This document shows positions 7,166-17,400 of a stretch of DNA of 64,000 nt, piece after piece. The notes under the pieces were generated by a model. The model made no database searches. It was given only the letters and a program-made list of their open reading frames with translations, and was not told the DNA's origin. The translations under genes were made by a program, and so were the position numbers. Origin of the DNA: Phycisphaerales bacterium (lineage in GTDB: Bacteria; Planctomycetota; Phycisphaerae; Phycisphaerales; UBA1924); contig JAEPOJ010000002.1 in the NCBI GenBank assembly GCA_017642965.1, positions 62,001 through 126,000 on the forward strand, written 5' to 3'. The stretch's first letter is position 1. Each line of letters begins with the position of its first letter.

Positions 7166-7978
7166 ATGCGTTTGCGATTCCTTGGCACCGGCACTTCCGC
7201 GGGCATCCCCGTCATCGCGTGCGACTGCGCCACGTGCACCTCCACGGACCCGCGCGACACCCGCTCGCGTTGCAGCGCCACGATCGAGTTCACGGATGAC
7301 AGCGGGCAGGAGCGTGTGATCCTGATCGATGCGTCGCCCGATTTTCGTGCGCAGGTGCTGCGTGAGCAGATCCCTCGCATCGATGCCATCCTCTTTACGC
7401 ATAATCACGTGGACCACACCTTCGGGCTCGATGAGGTGCGCCGGTTCAACGAGGTCATGCGCCAGCCGATCCCGATCTTCGCTGACGAGCACACGATGAA
7501 CGCGCTCGGGCGGGTGTATCAGCACATCTTCTCGCCGCACACGAATATCCAGTCCTCGTTCATCGCGTCGCTCGAGCCCACGATCATCTTCCCGAACGAG
7601 CCCTTCGAGCTCTTCGGGCTTCGCATCACCCCGATCACGCTGATGCACGGCAAGCTGCCGATCCTCGGCTACCGCTTCGATCATCCGGCCAGCCCCGGCC
7701 CGCTGCCGCTCGCGTACTGCACGGACACGTCCGAGATCCCGGAGGACACCTATCCGCAGCTCGATGGCGTGGAGACGCTGGTGCTCGATGCGCTGCGTCA
7801 CCGCCCGCACCGGACGCACTTCACGGTGGAGCAGGCGATCGAGGCCGCGGAGCGGATCGCGCCTTCTCGGACGTACCTGATCCACATGACGCACGACCTG
7901 CTTCATGCGAAAGAGGATTCCGTCCTCCCATCCGGCATCACCCTCGCGTACGACGGGCTCGTCGTTTCGGAATCCTGA
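7166..7978 (+). CDS. MBL-fold metallo-hydrolase, PhnP-like
   Basis: A 270-residue metallo-beta-lactamase-fold enzyme. It starts with the GTGTSAGIP loop and a CDCATC cysteine pair like that of PhnP-type phosphodiesterases, and has the HNHVDH metal motif at about residue 80, then further metal ligands at CTDTSE (about 190) and a C-terminal HMTHD. PhnP cleaves phosphoribosyl cyclic phosphate in phosphonate breakdown, but no phn genes are near, so the substrate is open; many such genes act on cyclic phosphodiesters or nucleic acids. An in-frame TTG at 7160 exists, but the ATG at 7166 is chosen because of the TATCCT hexamer five bases before it. Confidence 0.85.
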   Translation: MRLRFLGTGTSAGIPVIACDCATCTSTDPRDTRSRCSATIEFTDDSGQERVILIDASPDFRAQVLREQIPRIDAILFTHNHVDHTFGLDEVRRFNEVMRQPIPIFADEHTMNALGRVYQHIFSPHTNIQSSFIASLEPTIIFPNEPFELFGLRITPITLMHGKLPILGYRFDHPASPGPLPLAYCTDTSEIPEDTYPQLDGVETLVLDALRHRPHRTHFTVEQAIEAAERIAPSRTYLIHMTHDLLHAKEDSVLPSGITLAYDGLVVSES

Positions 7979-8070
7979 GAACTGGCTTGCCTTCGTGCTC
8001 GTATGTGTCACGTTGCTCTGTTGCCTTTTGGTTCAGGCGGCAGACACAACCGAGAGAGAGGAGTTCAGTG

Positions 8071-8244
8071 ATGGCCGAATCCGTCAACCCCAACAACCAG
8101 TCCCCGCGTGCCCCCCAGATCACTGCTCTTTCGACCGCGTTCCCGATGCACTTCGAGACCAACACGGTCCGCACCAACGAGGACCCGCGCCGTGCCCAAG
8201 TGCAAACGACCCGCACCCCCCACCGCCACGACGCGGGGGAGTGA
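8071..8244 (+). CDS. 57-residue hypothetical protein
   Basis: A 57-residue hydrophilic protein rich in Asn, Thr, Pro and Arg, with a basic His-containing C-terminus and no membrane segment. The ATG at 8071 has a strong GAGAGAGGAG ribosome site and a Rho-independent terminator follows within 36 bases of the stop, which together argue for a genuine small gene although I know no relatives. The frame is open upstream, but no other start has a ribosome site. Confidence 0.6.
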   Translation: MAESVNPNNQSPRAPQITALSTAFPMHFETNTVRTNEDPRRAQVQTTRTPHRHDAGE

Positions 8245-8279
8245 GGCACGGACACAAGGCGTCTGAATAATCTAGCGAG

Positions 8280-8311
8280 GGCCATGATTGAGATCATGGC
8301 CTTGTTTCTTT
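8280..8311 (+). terminator. Rho-independent terminator after the 57-residue gene
   Basis: GGCCATGAT, loop TGAG, ATCATGGCC, then TTGTTTCTTT: a perfect 9-bp stem with a T-rich tail. Confidence 0.85.
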
Positions 8312-8379
8312 ATTGCCACAGCTTGTGATCGGCGGGGTGCGGCGTGCTCGCTCGGGCATCCTGTGCTTGATCCATGCGG

Positions 8380-8438
8380 GCCCGGCTTCGTCGTGGCCGG
8401 GCATCGTCTTGAGTATCGAAGCCCTGCGGGGCTTTTTT
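8380..8438 (+). ncRNA. Two successive hairpins ending in a terminator; possible small RNA
   Basis: A 7-bp stem (8380-8386 with 8396-8402) is followed by a second hairpin (AAGCCC at 8419-8424, GGGCTT at 8429-8434) that runs into a six-T tail. No gene ends here: the preceding terminator is at 8280-8311 and the next gene starts at 8528. A terminator with nothing coding before it suggests a small RNA of roughly 100-130 bases, or a relic. Promoter not identified. Confidence 0.3.
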
Positions 8439-8527
8439 GTACATGCGCGGAATCGGCGCTCGGCCATTGGCACCCGCTGGGTTAAGCTGGCCTGATACAC
8501 ATTGAATGCAGCCATTGATATGGGGTG

Positions 8528-10576
8528 ATGACCATGCTTCCGTACCGATCAAGAATCGCTTGTCTGTATGCCACGATCTGCGCTGTGTGCCTGCTGCAGA
8601 CGGTGTGCCTCGCCGATGGCGCGCTGTGCCGAGGACATGCCTTCGCCGGGATGTACAACGAATCGATCAGGGCCGAGCAGCTCGAGATTGTTGGCGATAT
8701 CGCGTATGTGGCGGGCGTCCTCACCGGTGTTCATATCCTGGACATCTCGGACCCGACCAGCCCTACGCTCCTGAGCCGATCGCTGGTCGACATCAACGCG
8801 ATCCTGGATATCAAAGTCGTCGACAACACCGCCTACATCGCGGCGGGCTCGGCGGGGCTCATCGTCGTTGATGTTTCGGACCCAACCAACCCGGTCATCC
8901 TCGCCGAGGTCCCCACTGAGGGGTATACCTTCCGCATCGATGTCGAAGACGATGTTGCGTTCCTTGCCTCGAGCTTTTACTTCAACGGGATCTCGGCCTT
9001 CGATGTTTCAGACCCGGCCCACCCCCGCCTGCTGGGCACCGTTGAGGCGCAGCACCATCAGATGCACCTCGACGCCAGGGACGGGATCCTCTACTACACG
9101 AACGGCGACTCGACATTCATCGCCCTGGATGTCCAGGACCCGAGCAGCATGGCGTTCATCGGCGGGATCGCGATGAATCGCGCGATCAGGCACTTTGTCA
9201 TCGACGGCGATGTCGCCTGCTTCTTTGGGTACGAGTCCACTTCGCTCGTCGACATCTCAGACCCCCGGGGCATGAAGCCGCTCGGGGTGGAGCACGCGCC
9301 CGCATCCATGGGGGCGTATGACCACGCGACGCAGACGACGTATCTGCTCCAATCGGGCGAGCCGTTCAAGGTCTTCGATGTCTCCTCCGGCGACAACTGG
9401 GAGTGCCTCGGTTCGTTCGACACCTACGGCTCCCGCTACGACATCATCATCCATGATCACTATGCGTTGATCGCGGCGGGCGGAACCGGGCTGCAGATCC
9501 TGGACATCGCCGCCCCCCGTGCGGAACCGTTCATCACGCAGATGCAGCTGGATTCGCCGGGCAACGGCCTCGCGTTCCGCTCTCACTATGCGTACGTGGC
9601 CAGCGAGGACCACGGGCTTAAGGTGATCGATTTCGACGACCCGAGCTCGCCGGAGCTCGTCGCCCAGTACGAGACACCCGGCGAAACGACGGATATCCAG
9701 GAGCACGGCGGCTATGTCTACCTCCAGGATGATGCTGCTGGGGTGCTGATCTTCGACGCCCTGATCCCCGATCAGCCGCAGCTGGTGTCCACGATCGAGG
9801 TTTCTTCGATGCCCTTCTGGTTCTGCATCGACTCGGACAGGGCCTACATCGCCAATGCGGAAGACGGGCTCGTCATCTATGACATCTCCGACCCGAGCTT
9901 GCCGGTTCAGATGGGCTCGTACCAGACAAAGGACGGCACGAGCGGGATCGCGGTTGATGGCGACACGGCGTACTGCCTGACATCGGATCGCCGCGCGGTC
10001 CAGATCATCGATGTCACCAACCCCCAGCAACCCCTCCGCATATCCGACTTTGAGCCCGAAACATCGCTGCACGACTTCATCGCGCACGACGGGATCTTCT
10101 ACGCCATCCGATCGCAGGGGTACCTTGAGATCTACGATGTTGCCGATCCGCATGCCGTCACGCATCTCTCGTCATTCGAGCTCAGCTCCAACGTGTTCCT
10201 TCCCGATCTCCGTCTCATCGAGAACACCACGCTGCTCTCGCTCGTCGGATCCGCAACAACCATCGTGGATGTCGCGGACCCCACCCGCCCCAGACTCGCG
10301 GCACGACCCGACACGGGGACCACGCGGACCGCGGCTGTCTCTGGCTCGCTGCTGTTCACCGGGTACCCGCTCGGGATCAGGATCTTTGATCTGAGTGATT
10401 GCCCCCTCTGCCCAGCGGATCTCAACGGGGATCAGCAGCTCAACATGCACGACGTCTCGATCTTTCTGGATGCCTATCTGAGGCAGATCCACACCGCCGA
10501 CTACACCACCGATGGGGTGCTGGATTTCTTTGATGTTTCCGGTTTCCTCAACGCGTTCAACGCCGGCTGCCCCTAA
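8528..10576 (+). CDS. Secreted LVIVD-repeat beta-propeller with GC-type dockerin domain
   Basis: A protein of about 682 residues with an N-terminal signal peptide (hydrophobic run about residues 10-28), about a dozen LVIVD-type repeats (each with a VxxIxDVSDPxxP core) that should fold as a beta-propeller, and a C-terminal pair of calcium-binding dockerin-like repeats (ADLNGDQQLNMHDVS and TTDGVLDFFDVSGFL) ending in NAGCP. The GC-terminal signature is that of the dockerin class described in Phycisphaerae secreted proteins, thought to anchor or sort them at the cell surface. Function beyond a surface propeller is unknown. ATGs at 8528 and 8534 are both possible. A terminator follows. Confidence 0.8.
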   Translation: MTMLPYRSRIACLYATICAVCLLQTVCLADGALCRGHAFAGMYNESIRAEQLEIVGDIAYVAGVLTGVHILDISDPTSPTLLSRSLVDINAILDIKVVDNTAYIAAGSAGLIVVDVSDPTNPVILAEVPTEGYTFRIDVEDDVAFLASSFYFNGISAFDVSDPAHPRLLGTVEAQHHQMHLDARDGILYYTNGDSTFIALDVQDPSSMAFIGGIAMNRAIRHFVIDGDVACFFGYESTSLVDISDPRGMKPLGVEHAPASMGAYDHATQTTYLLQSGEPFKVFDVSSGDNWECLGSFDTYGSRYDIIIHDHYALIAAGGTGLQILDIAAPRAEPFITQMQLDSPGNGLAFRSHYAYVASEDHGLKVIDFDDPSSPELVAQYETPGETTDIQEHGGYVYLQDDAAGVLIFDALIPDQPQLVSTIEVSSMPFWFCIDSDRAYIANAEDGLVIYDISDPSLPVQMGSYQTKDGTSGIAVDGDTAYCLTSDRRAVQIIDVTNPQQPLRISDFEPETSLHDFIAHDGIFYAIRSQGYLEIYDVADPHAVTHLSSFELSSNVFLPDLRLIENTTLLSLVGSATTIVDVADPTRPRLAARPDTGTTRTAAVSGSLLFTGYPLGIRIFDLSDCPLCPADLNGDQQLNMHDVSIFLDAYLRQIHTADYTTDGVLDFFDVSGFLNAFNAGCP

Positions 10577-10605
10577 CCGCTCCCGGACCCCAAATTCCCA
10601 CAAAT

Positions 10606-10628
10606 GAGCCCCCCAAGGGGGCTCTTCT
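10606..10628 (+). terminator. Rho-independent terminator after the LVIVD gene
   Basis: An 8-bp stem (GAGCCCCC with GGGGGCTC) and a three-base loop is followed by TTCT. It separates the secreted protein gene from atpG. Confidence 0.75.
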
Positions 10629-10668
10629 CGTATGACCAAACGGCGATCCGGGCCTACGATCCCCTCCC

Positions 10669-11538
10669 ATGGGTAATACACGAGACATCAAGAAGCGCAT
10701 GAAAGCGGTCGGCAACATCAAGCGGATCACCCGCACGATGCAGATGATCGCGACCTCCAAGTTCGCCCGCGCCCAGCAGGCGTCCGTCGCATCGCGGCCC
10801 TACACCGAGTCGCTCTTCGGGCTCGTTGCCAAGCTCAGCGCGGCCGGCGTGGGCGAGGGCAACGCGCTGCTCTCGCAGCCCAACCCGGACGCGCCGGAGC
10901 TGACGCTTGTCATCTCCGCGGAGCGCGGCCTGTGCGGCCCGTACAACGGCTCGATCCTCCGGACCTCGCTCAGGCACCTCCGGGCCAACCCGGGCAGCAA
11001 GCTCGAGGTTGTTGGCAAGAAGGGCGCTACGGCTCTGCGGTTCAATGGGTTCAGCGACTTCAAGCACCACCCCGCGTTCGGCGACAAGCCAGCGTACGAG
11101 GACGTGGAGCGTCTCGCGAACGACTACATCACCCGCTTCACCAACGGCGAGATCTCGGCGGTTCGTGTGGTGTACATGAAGTACATCTCCGCGGGCAAGC
11201 AGGAGCCGACCGTGCTCCAGCTCCTCCCGTTCTCGACGCCCGAGGCCGCGGCGAGCGAAGCCGACACCTCCGGGTTCACTGATGTCTACGAGTTCTCCCC
11301 GGACGCCGAGTCACTGCTCGAGTACCTGCTGCCCGCGGCGGTCAAGGCGGTCCTGTTCCAGAGCTTCAACGACGCGATCGTCTCGGAGCACATCGCACGC
11401 ATGGTGGCGATGAAGGCCGCGACAGACAACGCGGGCAAGATGGGCAACTCGCTCAAGCGTCAGTTCAACCGCCTGCGTCAGGCGCAGATCACGACGGAGC
11501 TCACCGAGATCATCTCGGGTGCCGCGGCGCTCGAGTAA
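10669..11538 (+). CDS. atpG: F-type ATP synthase gamma subunit
   Basis: A 289-residue gamma subunit, the central stalk of the F1 motor of ATP synthase. The start (NTRDIKKRMKAVGNIKRITRTM) and the C-terminal helix (MAAMKAATDNAGKM and LKRQFNRLRQAQITTELTEI) are the classic conserved ends, and the length is normal. The ATG follows TACGAT and eight pyrimidines, with no ribosome site. No other ATP synthase gene is in the window, so this gene stands apart from its usual atpA/atpD partners, either because the operon is broken up in this lineage or because it is a second copy. Confidence 0.93.
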   Translation: MGNTRDIKKRMKAVGNIKRITRTMQMIATSKFARAQQASVASRPYTESLFGLVAKLSAAGVGEGNALLSQPNPDAPELTLVISAERGLCGPYNGSILRTSLRHLRANPGSKLEVVGKKGATALRFNGFSDFKHHPAFGDKPAYEDVERLANDYITRFTNGEISAVRVVYMKYISAGKQEPTVLQLLPFSTPEAAASEADTSGFTDVYEFSPDAESLLEYLLPAAVKAVLFQSFNDAIVSEHIARMVAMKAATDNAGKMGNSLKRQFNRLRQAQITTELTEIISGAAALE

Positions 11539-11610
11539 GAACTGCTCAGCATGCAACAACACCGAGAGCGGCCAGACTGGCCGCTCTTTTCATTGGAGAT
11601 GGCGCGCTGT

Positions 11611-14457
11611 TCAGCGTGCGGATGGCTTCACGTCGACGCGGAACCAGTCGGCCCGCGCGTTGGTCCAGCGGTACATCTCCGTGGCCTGCTGCGCCGTGAC
11701 CGAGGCGTACCCCTCGCGGATGCTCCAGAGGTCCTCGACGCTGCGCTGATGCACGCCGAGCGAGCTCAGGCGGGTGCTCCAGTAGCCGGCGCGGTGGAAG
11801 TATTTGTCGATAGAGGAGATGAGCTGATCCTGGGCTGCGCGGAGGCGTGCCTCATTGATGCCCCCTGACGCGAGGCGGTCCATGGCATTGCGGGCGGCTT
11901 CTTCGGCGAGGTCTGGGTCGTCGCCCCGGATGCGGATGACGAGCGCCCAGCGGTCGCGGAGCGCATCGCTCATGACGACCTGGGCGTCGATCTTCGTGTC
12001 TTGGAGCCCGACCGAATCGGCTTCCTCGCGGATGGAGTCGTTGAGCACGATGGACGCGAGGATGATCGCCCGGAGTGCTGGGAGGTCCTGGAGCGAGCCA
12101 CCCCGCACGCCGATCACGAGCTCGCGGGATCGCCCTTCGACGACGGCGTGCTGCTCGCGCGTGCCGGCGTGCTGGGGCGGGGATGCCGCGGTGATGCTCG
12201 CCTCGGGCAGGCGATCGTTGAGCATGCCGAACAGGGCGCCGGCCTGCTCAAGCGTGGGTGCCGGATCGAGGGCGCCGGCCATCGCGATGTCGATCGAGGC
12301 GTGGTGCACGATCCGCGTGAGCGCGCGCTGGGCATCGTCGATGGTGACCCGCACGCCTTCGCGGTTGAGCATCTCGGGGTTGTACATGCGGGCGAAGGCG
12401 CGGTCCAGCGGGTCCTCGTCGCCGAGGCGGAGCGGATCGCGCTTGGACCACTTCTCGAATGCGGATGCATCGATCATGGGGCGGTCGAGCAGCGCGTGCA
12501 TGAGGTCCATCGCGTGCTGGAGGTTCTCGCTGGGGCCCTCGATGCTCAGTCGGGCCCCGCCCACGACCCTGCGTGCCTGCACCTCGATGGCGTTCGATTC
12601 CTGGAAGACCGCGAGCCAGCCCGAGTCTCGCTCCTCGGTGCTCGGCTCTTGCCATGCGAGCAGTGCCGCATCGATCTCCGCTTCGCTCAGGGAGCCGTCC
12701 ATGAACATGGAGCCGTGCACGGTGGCGCAGAGCTCGATGCGCTGATCGGGCCCGACGTTGCGTGCCCAGACGCGGACGCCATTGGACAGTGTGCCGCCCC
12801 AGGTGCCCGATGGTGCGTGCTGGGTGATGTGCTCTACCTTGCCGTCTTTTCGTTGATCCGCGAGCAGTTCGCCACCGAGTGTCTGCATCCACTGCGGGTC
12901 GAGAGCCGCGTACTGCTCGGCGCGTGCCTGCTCGACGAATCGCTCGAGTTCCTGCTGCCCCTTCTCGGGCTCATCCGGCCCGTCGCCGGTGGAGACCAGC
13001 ACACGGGCCTGGTCCAGATCGAGCATGCCGCGGAGCTTCGCGTTGATCTCCGCATCGGAGATTGTGCTCATCATGCGGGTGGCGATGGTGTCCCAGCGGC
13101 GTGAGCCGATCATGGCCCGCTCGCTCTTGACCAGCCAGTAGAGATCCCGGGCCTTGTCCCTGGAGCTCATCGTGTCCCATGCCTCGGCATCGCGGTGCCA
13201 GGCGGCGAGCAGCGCGCCGCGTGCCTGGGTGATCTCTTCCCTGCCCGCCCCGTGCGTCGCGAGTCGTTCGCACTCGGCGAGCAGCACGCCCATGGACTCC
13301 TTCCAGGACTCGGCAGCGGCGCCCTCGCGCTGGATCACGCACTGCATGAGCTTCACGCGGTTGCCGAGCTCGAAGCGATCGACGCCGATCTCAACGTCCC
13401 GCCCCAATGCCGCGATGCCCAGGCGTTCCACGCGCCTGCTGAGCAGCTCGGTCGCGACCCGTTCGATGATGTATGTGCGGATCGATCGCTCGGCCGCCTG
13501 GTCTCCGCTGAGCTCCTCGCTCCACACGAGCACCGCCTGGTGCTGCGTCCACCCCGGTTCGTGCTCAAAGATCACCGCTTCGCCCACGAGTCCTTCGGTG
13601 ATGTCCGATCTCGCCCCGGGCTCGCGAGAATCGATCCGCCCGAGCGACTGCGCGATCAGGGCATCGATGTCGACCCCGGCGTGATCGCCGACGATGATGA
13701 GCTTGGAACGGCTGGCACGGTACACCCGCTCGCGGAACGAACGCAGGTCCTGCGGGGTGAGCGAATCGACCTCGTGGAGCTCTGGCAGGTCGAGGCGATT
13801 GGCCAGGGTGCCGTCGCCGAACATCCGCTTGAGCCATCGCTGGCGTGCGGACATCATCGGGCCCGCGACCCCGCCGATGCGCCCGCGGAGCCAGTCGCGG
13901 TGCTCCTCGAAGCGTTCATCGCTGATCGCATCGGGAGATGGGTCCAGCACGCTCGCGTAGTAGGACATGAGCAAGCGGATCGCCTCGGGGTCGCCGGACG
14001 ACGCTCGCCCGGTGAAGAGCGTGTGCTCGAAGAGGACCTGGACGCCGCGTGCTCGTGCATCTGGACCGTCGTGACGGCTGTCTCCCTCGAGCATCTCGCC
14101 GATGGCCGCGTCATCGAAGGGGCCGACGCCGTGGCGGAAGTACGCCGCGGCGACCTGCGCGATGCCGCGTTCGTGGTCCTGCTCTTCCGCGGTGCCGGCT
14201 CTGACCAGCAGCCAGAGCTGGATCTCACTCTGCGCATCGATGCTCGTCTTCATCTCGGGCGGGTTGGGATAGACCACCACCTCGAGCCCGTTTCGGAGCC
14301 CGTATCGGCGCACGCCCGGATCGTCCTCCATGCGCTCGCCCGCGGGTGCGAGGCACACGAACACGCCGAGGACCAGGATCAACAGATTCAGCACGCCTTT
14401 GTTCACGATTCGATCTACCGATGACTCCGTTGTGCGCTTCATCTGGGGCGGGTTCAT
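11611..14457 (-). CDS. M16 (insulinase)-family protein with lost zinc motif
   Basis: A 948-residue protein with a membrane-anchoring or signal segment (about residues 20-40) and two or more repeats of the M16 peptidase fold (RYGLRNGLEVVVYP and the YRASRSKLIIVGDH region mark the first half, VRVWARNVGPDQ and LVIGVRGGSLQDLP the second). In active M16 enzymes a HxxEH motif follows the first strand pair; here the equivalent helix reads GIAQVAAAYFRHG, so the zinc ligands are absent and the protein is probably inactive as a peptidase. It starts by ATGA overlap with the end of the helicase gene, so the two are translationally coupled. The substrate-binding role is unknown. Confidence 0.75.
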   Translation of the reverse strand: MNPPQMKRTTESSVDRIVNKGVLNLLILVLGVFVCLAPAGERMEDDPGVRRYGLRNGLEVVVYPNPPEMKTSIDAQSEIQLWLLVRAGTAEEQDHERGIAQVAAAYFRHGVGPFDDAAIGEMLEGDSRHDGPDARARGVQVLFEHTLFTGRASSGDPEAIRLLMSYYASVLDPSPDAISDERFEEHRDWLRGRIGGVAGPMMSARQRWLKRMFGDGTLANRLDLPELHEVDSLTPQDLRSFRERVYRASRSKLIIVGDHAGVDIDALIAQSLGRIDSREPGARSDITEGLVGEAVIFEHEPGWTQHQAVLVWSEELSGDQAAERSIRTYIIERVATELLSRRVERLGIAALGRDVEIGVDRFELGNRVKLMQCVIQREGAAAESWKESMGVLLAECERLATHGAGREEITQARGALLAAWHRDAEAWDTMSSRDKARDLYWLVKSERAMIGSRRWDTIATRMMSTISDAEINAKLRGMLDLDQARVLVSTGDGPDEPEKGQQELERFVEQARAEQYAALDPQWMQTLGGELLADQRKDGKVEHITQHAPSGTWGGTLSNGVRVWARNVGPDQRIELCATVHGSMFMDGSLSEAEIDAALLAWQEPSTEERDSGWLAVFQESNAIEVQARRVVGGARLSIEGPSENLQHAMDLMHALLDRPMIDASAFEKWSKRDPLRLGDEDPLDRAFARMYNPEMLNREGVRVTIDDAQRALTRIVHHASIDIAMAGALDPAPTLEQAGALFGMLNDRLPEASITAASPPQHAGTREQHAVVEGRSRELVIGVRGGSLQDLPALRAIILASIVLNDSIREEADSVGLQDTKIDAQVVMSDALRDRWALVIRIRGDDPDLAEEAARNAMDRLASGGINEARLRAAQDQLISSIDKYFHRAGYWSTRLSSLGVHQRSVEDLWSIREGYASVTAQQATEMYRWTNARADWFRVDVKPSAR

Positions 14458-17400
14458 GCGTCAGATTCGTCGGTTTTTGGGTGGATTTCGTCCGAAAAGT
14501 CCATCCCCGGCGCTTCGAGGATCATGCACGGGGCCTCGTGGCCCCGCTGGCTCACGCAGGCCCGTGATCTCGACCAATCGCCTTCGAGCATGCCTTTGAT
14601 CGCCTTGTCGATTGAGGCGCGGATCTTGTCCATGTCCAGGGCATCGAACCCGATGGTCCCGATCGATCCGTCTTGGAGGCACCAGTACTCGCACACGCTT
14701 CCGGGCCCGGGCTCTCCAAGGGCGTGGGTCAGGGCCATCGCGTAGATGCCCAGCTGCAGGTCCTTCTTGTCCGGGCTGGTGAGCTTCTTGCTGGGGTAGC
14801 CCGTCTTGTAGTCCACCACGCGCCAGCCGCTCCCGTTGGCATCGACTCGGTCGATCTTGGCCTTGAGCGTGTGCGTCACGCCGGCGCACTCGTAGGGCAT
14901 CTCGATCGCGCGCTCGATCTCCAATAGGTGCGCATCGTCCGCGTACATCCTGTTCCAGTACACATCGAGGACCGCGTCAAGCTGCTCGAGCTTCGAGGCG
15001 TCCATCTCCCGTTCACGCGGCCAGTGGTGCATGAACCTCGCCCGGGTCATCGATCGCAGCTCCGCGTAGCCCGGCCGCTCCTCGCCCTCCGCGTCTGCAC
15101 GCACCCACTGCTTGTAGAAGCGCTCGAGCCCCTCGTGCACCGCGGTTCCCAGGACCCGGTGGGCGGGGTCGTCGATGCTCAGGCGGAGCACCTGCTCGGT
15201 GAGGAAACAACGCGGGCAGTGGATGTAGCTGGAGATCTTCGAGAAGCTCAGCTTCAGCGGCGCGGCCAGCCCCGGGTGCAGCGGTGCCTGCGGGCCCGCC
15301 GCGTCCTGCTCCGTCAGGACGTCGAGGAGCTGCTGCGCGTAGGCGCGTGTCTGGGTGTCCTCGATCCACTCGGGCATCTGGCCCGTGCGGAGGACTTCGT
15401 GGACCGCCGCCGCGCGGTCTGCCGCGCCGTTGAGTCTCGTCATCATCTCGTCGCGGGTGATCTCGCCGAGCTCATGGGCGTCGATCGCCTCGGCCGCGTC
15501 GCGTCGGGCCCCGCGTTCCGCCTGATCGAAGGCGTCGCGCACGCGGGAGATCGCCTTGAACTCCGCGCTCAGGCGGCTCACCGCGTCGCCGGCGCGGTCC
15601 GGGTCGATGACCTCGTCCACGTCGTGCTCGATGAGACGCGGCCCCATCACGTTCTGCAGCTCCATCGCGTAGTTGTCGACGCTGGTGGACTTCGGGATCT
15701 TTGCGAACAGGATCGCCCGTCGCTCCGCGCGGGTCAGCGCCACAAAGAACACCCGGCGTTCCTCGTCCGCGGTGCGCGATTTCTCGTCGCGCTGGTCCTC
15801 GCTGCGATCCTCGACCCCCTCTGGGAGGGAGGCGGCGTCGCCCTTGCCCGATGGCGCGAAGCCGTGCTGACCGACGCGAGCGATGAACACCGTGTCAAAC
15901 TCGAGCCCCTTGGCCGCGTGGGCCGTGAGCATCGCCACCGCGCCGCGCTCCTGACCCAGGGCTGGTGCGTTGTGCTCGTAGGGCGACACGCGATCCTCCG
16001 GGAGCTCTCCGAGCCCCTGATCGCGGTCGTCGAGGTCGTCGAAGTAGGCGAGCATCGACGCGAGATCGCCCGGCGCATCGAACCGGTCGGCGCGCGAGCG
16101 TGCGAACTGCACGATCGAGGAGATGGCCGAGATCCGCCTCGCGCGTGTGCGTGCATCGCTCATATCCCGATGCACAACGCCCGTGCGTTTGATGATTTCC
16201 GTGATGGCCTCCGCCGCCCGCTGCTCGCCCGCGGCGTAGCCGAGCTCCGTGAGCAGGCGGTGCATCGACTCCACGCGGTCGCGCATCGCGCCCTCGCTGC
16301 GCCCGAGCACCCACCCGACGAGCGTGCCGGGATCGGTGGCTACCGCGTCCGGATCCTGCGATTCCTGCTCGTAGCGTGATCGCGCTGCGCGGTAGCTGGC
16401 GAAGAGCGCGTTGAGCTTCACCGGGTCGACCCTGTAGGGCGGGCGTGTGAGCACGCGTTGCAGGTTCGGGGCCGAGTCCGGGTCCACGATCAGGCGGGCC
16501 CACGCGAACACGTCCCGCGCCCCCTCGTCCTCCATCGGCGAGACCTTCTCGCGCATGTCGATGGGGATCCCCTCGAGCATCAGCGCCTGCGCGATCTGCT
16601 CAAGGAACGCGCCAGAACGCGCGATGACGGCGCAGGAGCTGAAGCTGAAATCGTCGCCGCCCTTGCTCGCCATGTCCAGCAGCATCGACGCGATTGCCTC
16701 GCCCGTGCGGTGATCGTCGTCCATCCTGACGAGCTCGAGCGAGGAGCCCTCGACATCGCCCCGGTGCGCGTCCGCCTCCTTGCCGGGCGCAAACCGCGAC
16801 TGGGCGCGCGTGATCGACGCGTTGCTCGCCTCGACGATCACGCTGGTGCTGCGGTAGTTGGTCGTGAGCTGCACGGTCTGCGCGTGCGTCCAGATCCCCG
16901 CGAAGTGCGCGAAGGCGCGATCGTCCGCACCGCGGAAGCCGTAGATGCTCTGGTCGTCGTCGCCCACCACGCACACGTCCGCCCGCTCGCTTGGCGGGCA
17001 GATCGCGCGGATCATCTCGATCTGTCCCAGGTTCACGTCCTGGAACTCATCCACGACCAGATGCTTGTAGTCGTGTTGCACGATCGACGCGACCATCGGG
17101 TTCTCGCGTATGAGCTTGGTGGGCAGCATGATCAGATCGTCGATCACGACCCATCCCTGCTCGCGGGTACGACGCTCGAAGTGTCCGTACACACCGACCG
17201 CGTCGGCGAAGCGGTCGAGCTCCGCCCGTCGAGCATCACGGTCGTCGGGCTCATACTGCTCGATGGAGCCTTGGGCCTGCTCGAGCCACGCGTGCGCGGC
17301 GTTGGCGTCCATGCCGAGGTGTCGCAGCGATTCCATGGTGCCGCGTGCGTGATCGATCGCGGCGCTGATGCCGGTGCTGAGCGATCCGCGGTACAGGCCC

